Assembly (NCBI GenBank): GCA_965223305.1 | Contig: CBDCWT010000058.1 | Span: 205,491-269,490, forward strand | Direction of reading: 5' to 3' | Source of the DNA: CBDCWT01 sp965223305 | Lineage (GTDB): Bacteria; Planctomycetota; Planctomycetia; Pirellulales; Pirellulaceae | DNA: 64,000 nucleotides | Made by a program: the position numbers and the translations under genes | In this document: in pieces, positions 63,826-64,000 of the stretch | How positions within the stretch are numbered: the stretch's first letter is position 1 | Layout of the letters: the number at the start of each line of letters is the position of its first letter | Notes under the pieces: model-generated | What the model saw: the letters and a program-made list of their open reading frames with translations, nothing else | The model's database searches: none | What the model was told of the DNA's origin: nothing

Positions 63826-63974
63826 ACTGCCTGTTGAAAAACGCCGTCCTGGCGTTTTTCAACCTCACCAAGCTCAGAACAGAGTTCTTCGCGGCTCGCA
63901 GATCAACGACTTACGTCGCTGATTTGGCATCCCTGTGTTGCAGCAGGCGCGTTGAGAAAATCAACAGGCTGTTA
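63824..63974 (-). mobile_element. CTGTTGA-family MITE-like element, copy B
   Basis: A 151-bp element opposite in orientation to copy A (25301-25457), with the same terminal motifs and the same internal palindromes, 6 bases shorter. TA flanks both ends (63824-63825 and 63973-63974). It abuts the 180-bp element, sharing its terminal TA. The last 26 bases of the window hold nothing recognised. Confidence 0.88.
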
Positions 63975-64000
63975 AGCGCTGCGGCGGTGCTTGTCAATTG

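Overview
The window reads as a chromosomal segment of a planctomycete, most likely from the Pirellulales/Rhodopirellula side of the phylum. That placement is inferred from family content. There is a Pirellula/Verrucomicrobium-type heme-binding dehydrogenase, a sulfatase of the iduronate-2-sulfatase type, three Gfo/Idh/MocA oxidoreductases, a YVTN-propeller di-heme protein, and a MoxR/DUF58/DUF4129/DUF4350/SpoIIM/RDD operon. Many genes lack a strong ribosome binding site, also typical of the group. No rRNA, tRNA, CRISPR array, prophage or transposase gene was seen.

Layout. 0.3-4.6 kb (+): a serine hydrolase, an exported Gfo/Idh/MocA oxidoreductase and a sulfatase. 4.7-8.7 kb (-): a His-rich lipoprotein, then a PDZ/S41-like protein followed closely by a propeller/di-heme protein. 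9.0-21.4 kb: a surface-glycan locus with an asparagine-synthetase-like protein, an oxidoreductase, a GT2 enzyme, a double-GT2 enzyme, a GT4 enzyme and a Wzx-type flippase, then a minus-strand trio (zinc-ribbon membrane protein, TIM-barrel epimerase, HTTM-like membrane protein). 21.8-23.9 kb: groES-groEL with a clear terminator. 24-29.8 kb: HEAT-repeat protein, transglutaminase-like protein, small Cys-rich lipoprotein, alpha/beta hydrolase coupled to a class IV aminotransferase, EVE protein. 30.3-34.2 kb (-): a giant propeller-HEAT-cytochrome protein with an apparent one-base frameshift. 34.9-41.1 kb (+): a complete five-gene oligopeptide-type ABC transporter whose second permease carries an unusual N-terminal extension.

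41.4-49.0 kb (-): a seven-gene MoxR/DUF58 operon. 49.1 kb (+): an SDR. 49.9-53.8 kb (-): a 2-oxoacid:ferredoxin oxidoreductase (korAB) bracketed by two CBS-domain proteins. 54-57.8 kb: a conserved hypothetical gene divergent from ribBA, then metK. 58.3-61.1 kb (-): an N-terminally extended Gfo/Idh/MocA protein and an SMP-30-like protein. 61.3-63.6 kb (+): a membrane protein translationally coupled to an ECF-like sigma factor, then a small protein.

The most striking non-genic content is a dense population of palindromic repeats. The best is a family of five near-identical elements, each exactly 180 bp, with TA-flanked terminal inverted repeats. The element is an imperfect palindrome along its whole length, and both strands carry a 51-codon frame running from one terminal repeat to the other. 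One copy sits inside a member of a second repeat family, so filled and empty sites can be compared, and another abuts a member of a third family. At least six further palindromic repeat families fill nearly every intergenic gap. The 180-bp element is the strongest candidate here for something not previously described.
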